DNA of 50,810 nt from Rhodospirillales bacterium. GTDB taxonomy: Bacteria; Pseudomonadota; Alphaproteobacteria; Rhodospirillales; 2-12-FULL-67-15. Shown piece by piece: positions 50,004-50,810 of the stretch. Position 1 is the first letter of the stretch. Each line of letters starts with the position of its first letter. Below the pieces are notes generated by a model. It saw only the letters and a program-made list of their open reading frames with translations. It was not told where the DNA came from and did not search any database. Position numbers and translations under genes: made by a program. The stretch is taken from contig VGZQ01000008.1 of NCBI GenBank assembly GCA_016872535.1, positions 1 to 50,810 on the forward strand, in the 5' to 3' direction.

Positions 50004-50810
50004 TCGTAGAAATCCGCCACCATGCGATCGAGCAGCCGCACCCCGAAGCCGGTGCCGCCCTTCGGTATCGTCGGTTTCTCCTTGTTGGTCCAGGCCATGC
50101 CGGCGATGTCGAGGTGCGCCCACGGCGTCTTGTCGACAAAGCGTTGCAGGAACTGCGCCGCCGTGATGCTGCCGGCGTCGCGCGAGCCCGAGATGTTCTT
50201 CATGTCGGCGACGTCCGAATCCATCATCTTGTCGTAAGCGGGATCGAGCGGCATCCGCCATACCCGCTCGCCGACCTTGCCGCCGGCCTCGATCAGGCGC
50301 GCCGCCAGCTCCTCGTCGTTGGCGTAGAGCCCCGCGTATTCATGGCCGAGGGCGACCACGATCGCGCCGGTCAGCGTCGCGAGATCGATCATCAGCCGCG
50401 GCTTGAACCGGGTCTTGCCGTACCACAGCACGTCGGAGAGCACGAGGCGCCCTTCGGCGTCGGTGTTCTGAATCTCGATCGTCTGCCCGGACATGGACTT
50501 GACGATGTCGCCCGGACGCTGGGCGTTGCCGTCGGGCATGTTCTCGACCAACCCGACCAGGCCGACCACGTGCGCCCTAGATTTGCGCCCGGCGATCGCC
50601 TTCATGGCGCCGATCACCGCGCCCGCGCCGCCCATGTCCCATTTCATCTCTTCCATTCCGGCGCCGGGTTTCAGGGAAATACCACCGGTGTCGAAGGTCA
50701 CGCCCTTGCCGATCAAGGCGACCGGGCCGGATTCCTTACCCTTCTTGGCCTTAGCCGCGCCGGCGCCTTTCCATTCCATCACCACCAGCTTCGATTCCTT
50801 GGCGCTGCCC
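50000..50810 (-). CDS. pepA: Leucyl (cytosol) aminopeptidase, 5' partial
   Basis: The C-terminal catalytic domain of a dizinc M17 aminopeptidase. The frame continues in from the right window edge, where the first visible residues include [11 protein letters not shown]. Metal and active-site residues are seen in [15 protein letters not shown] (Lys and Asp), the [11 protein letters not shown] helix, and [12 protein letters not shown], the family signature. About 270 residues are present. The N-terminal domain and start lie outside. It is followed by holC with a four-base overlap. Confidence 0.95.
   Translation of the reverse strand, partial: GSAKESKLVVMEWKGAGAAKAKKGKESGPVALIGKGVTFDTGGISLKPGAGMEEMKWDMGGAGAVIGAMKAIAGRKSRAHVVGLVGLVENMPDGNAQRPGDIVKSMSGQTIEIQNTDAEGRLVLSDVLWYGKTRFKPRLMIDLATLTGAIVVALGHEYAGLYANDEELAARLIEAGGKVGERVWRMPLDPAYDKMMDSDVADMKNISGSRDAGSITAAQFLQRFVDKTPWAHLDIAGMAWTNKEKPTIPKGGTGFGVRLLDRMVADFYE

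Overview
The window is a GC-rich chromosomal segment from an alphaproteobacterium, most likely of the Rhodospirillales. This rests on recognised gene families and gene order (hpn hopanoid cluster, xseB-ispA-dxs, fabI-aroC, holC behind pepA) and on CtrA-type TTAA-N7-TTAA boxes. No taxonomic marker such as rRNA is present. No tRNA, rRNA, CRISPR array, insertion sequence or phage gene was seen. Coding density is very high, with many 4-base stop/start overlaps.

Region 1 (1-5.7 kb) looks like a phosphonolipid locus. It holds a PEP mutase fused to a nucleotidyltransferase, phosphonopyruvate decarboxylase, two CDP-alcohol phosphatidyltransferases (one cut by the window edge and lacking a key Asp), an Fe(II)/2-oxoglutarate dioxygenase and a second nucleotidyltransferase. 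The inferred route is PEP to phosphonopyruvate to phosphonoacetaldehyde, then (with a transaminase not in the window) aminoethylphosphonate, CMP activation and transfer to a lipid alcohol, possibly with 1-hydroxylation. Region 2 (5.7-16.5 kb) is a nearly complete hopanoid cluster: hpnA, ispH-hpnH, and the reverse-strand run hpnM-hpnC-hpnB-hpnD-hpnE-shc-hpnG. Together the first 16 kb form a membrane-lipid island. Precursor supply continues at 37-40 kb with dxs and ispA.

Region 3 (16.5-29.6 kb) is transport and stress. It contains a tandem universal stress protein, a five-gene branched-chain-amino-acid-type ABC importer, and a reverse operon of pdxH, a cation diffusion facilitator, a membrane fusion protein, an RND pump and a fused kinase-like/ATPase protein. 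Region 4 (29.8-41.4 kb) is mainly housekeeping: a glycine-zipper lipoprotein, a DnaJ-class chaperone, fabI, aroC, an AhpD-type protein, two rhodaneses behind an AT-rich promoter, and the reverse-strand run HDAC-like deacetylase, xseB, ispA, dxs, MATE transporter, tlyA.

Region 5 (41.4-44.8 kb) is the least conventional. It has three tandem genes for tiny exported lysine-rich peptides with shared promoter-like blocks, 14-base dyads and strong terminators. It also has a WD40-cytochrome c fusion and, across a 0.45 kb intergenic region full of repeats, an ArsR-family regulator with the cysteine spacing of the persulfide sensor SqrR/BigR. Region 6 (44.8-50.8 kb) carries a metallo-beta-lactamase-fold hydrolase, an unknown helical protein, a ROK sugar kinase, a small unknown protein, a diguanylate cyclase with an inhibitory site, another unknown protein, holC and the 3' part of pepA. 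Two CtrA-like boxes in this region suggest cell-cycle or motility-type control.
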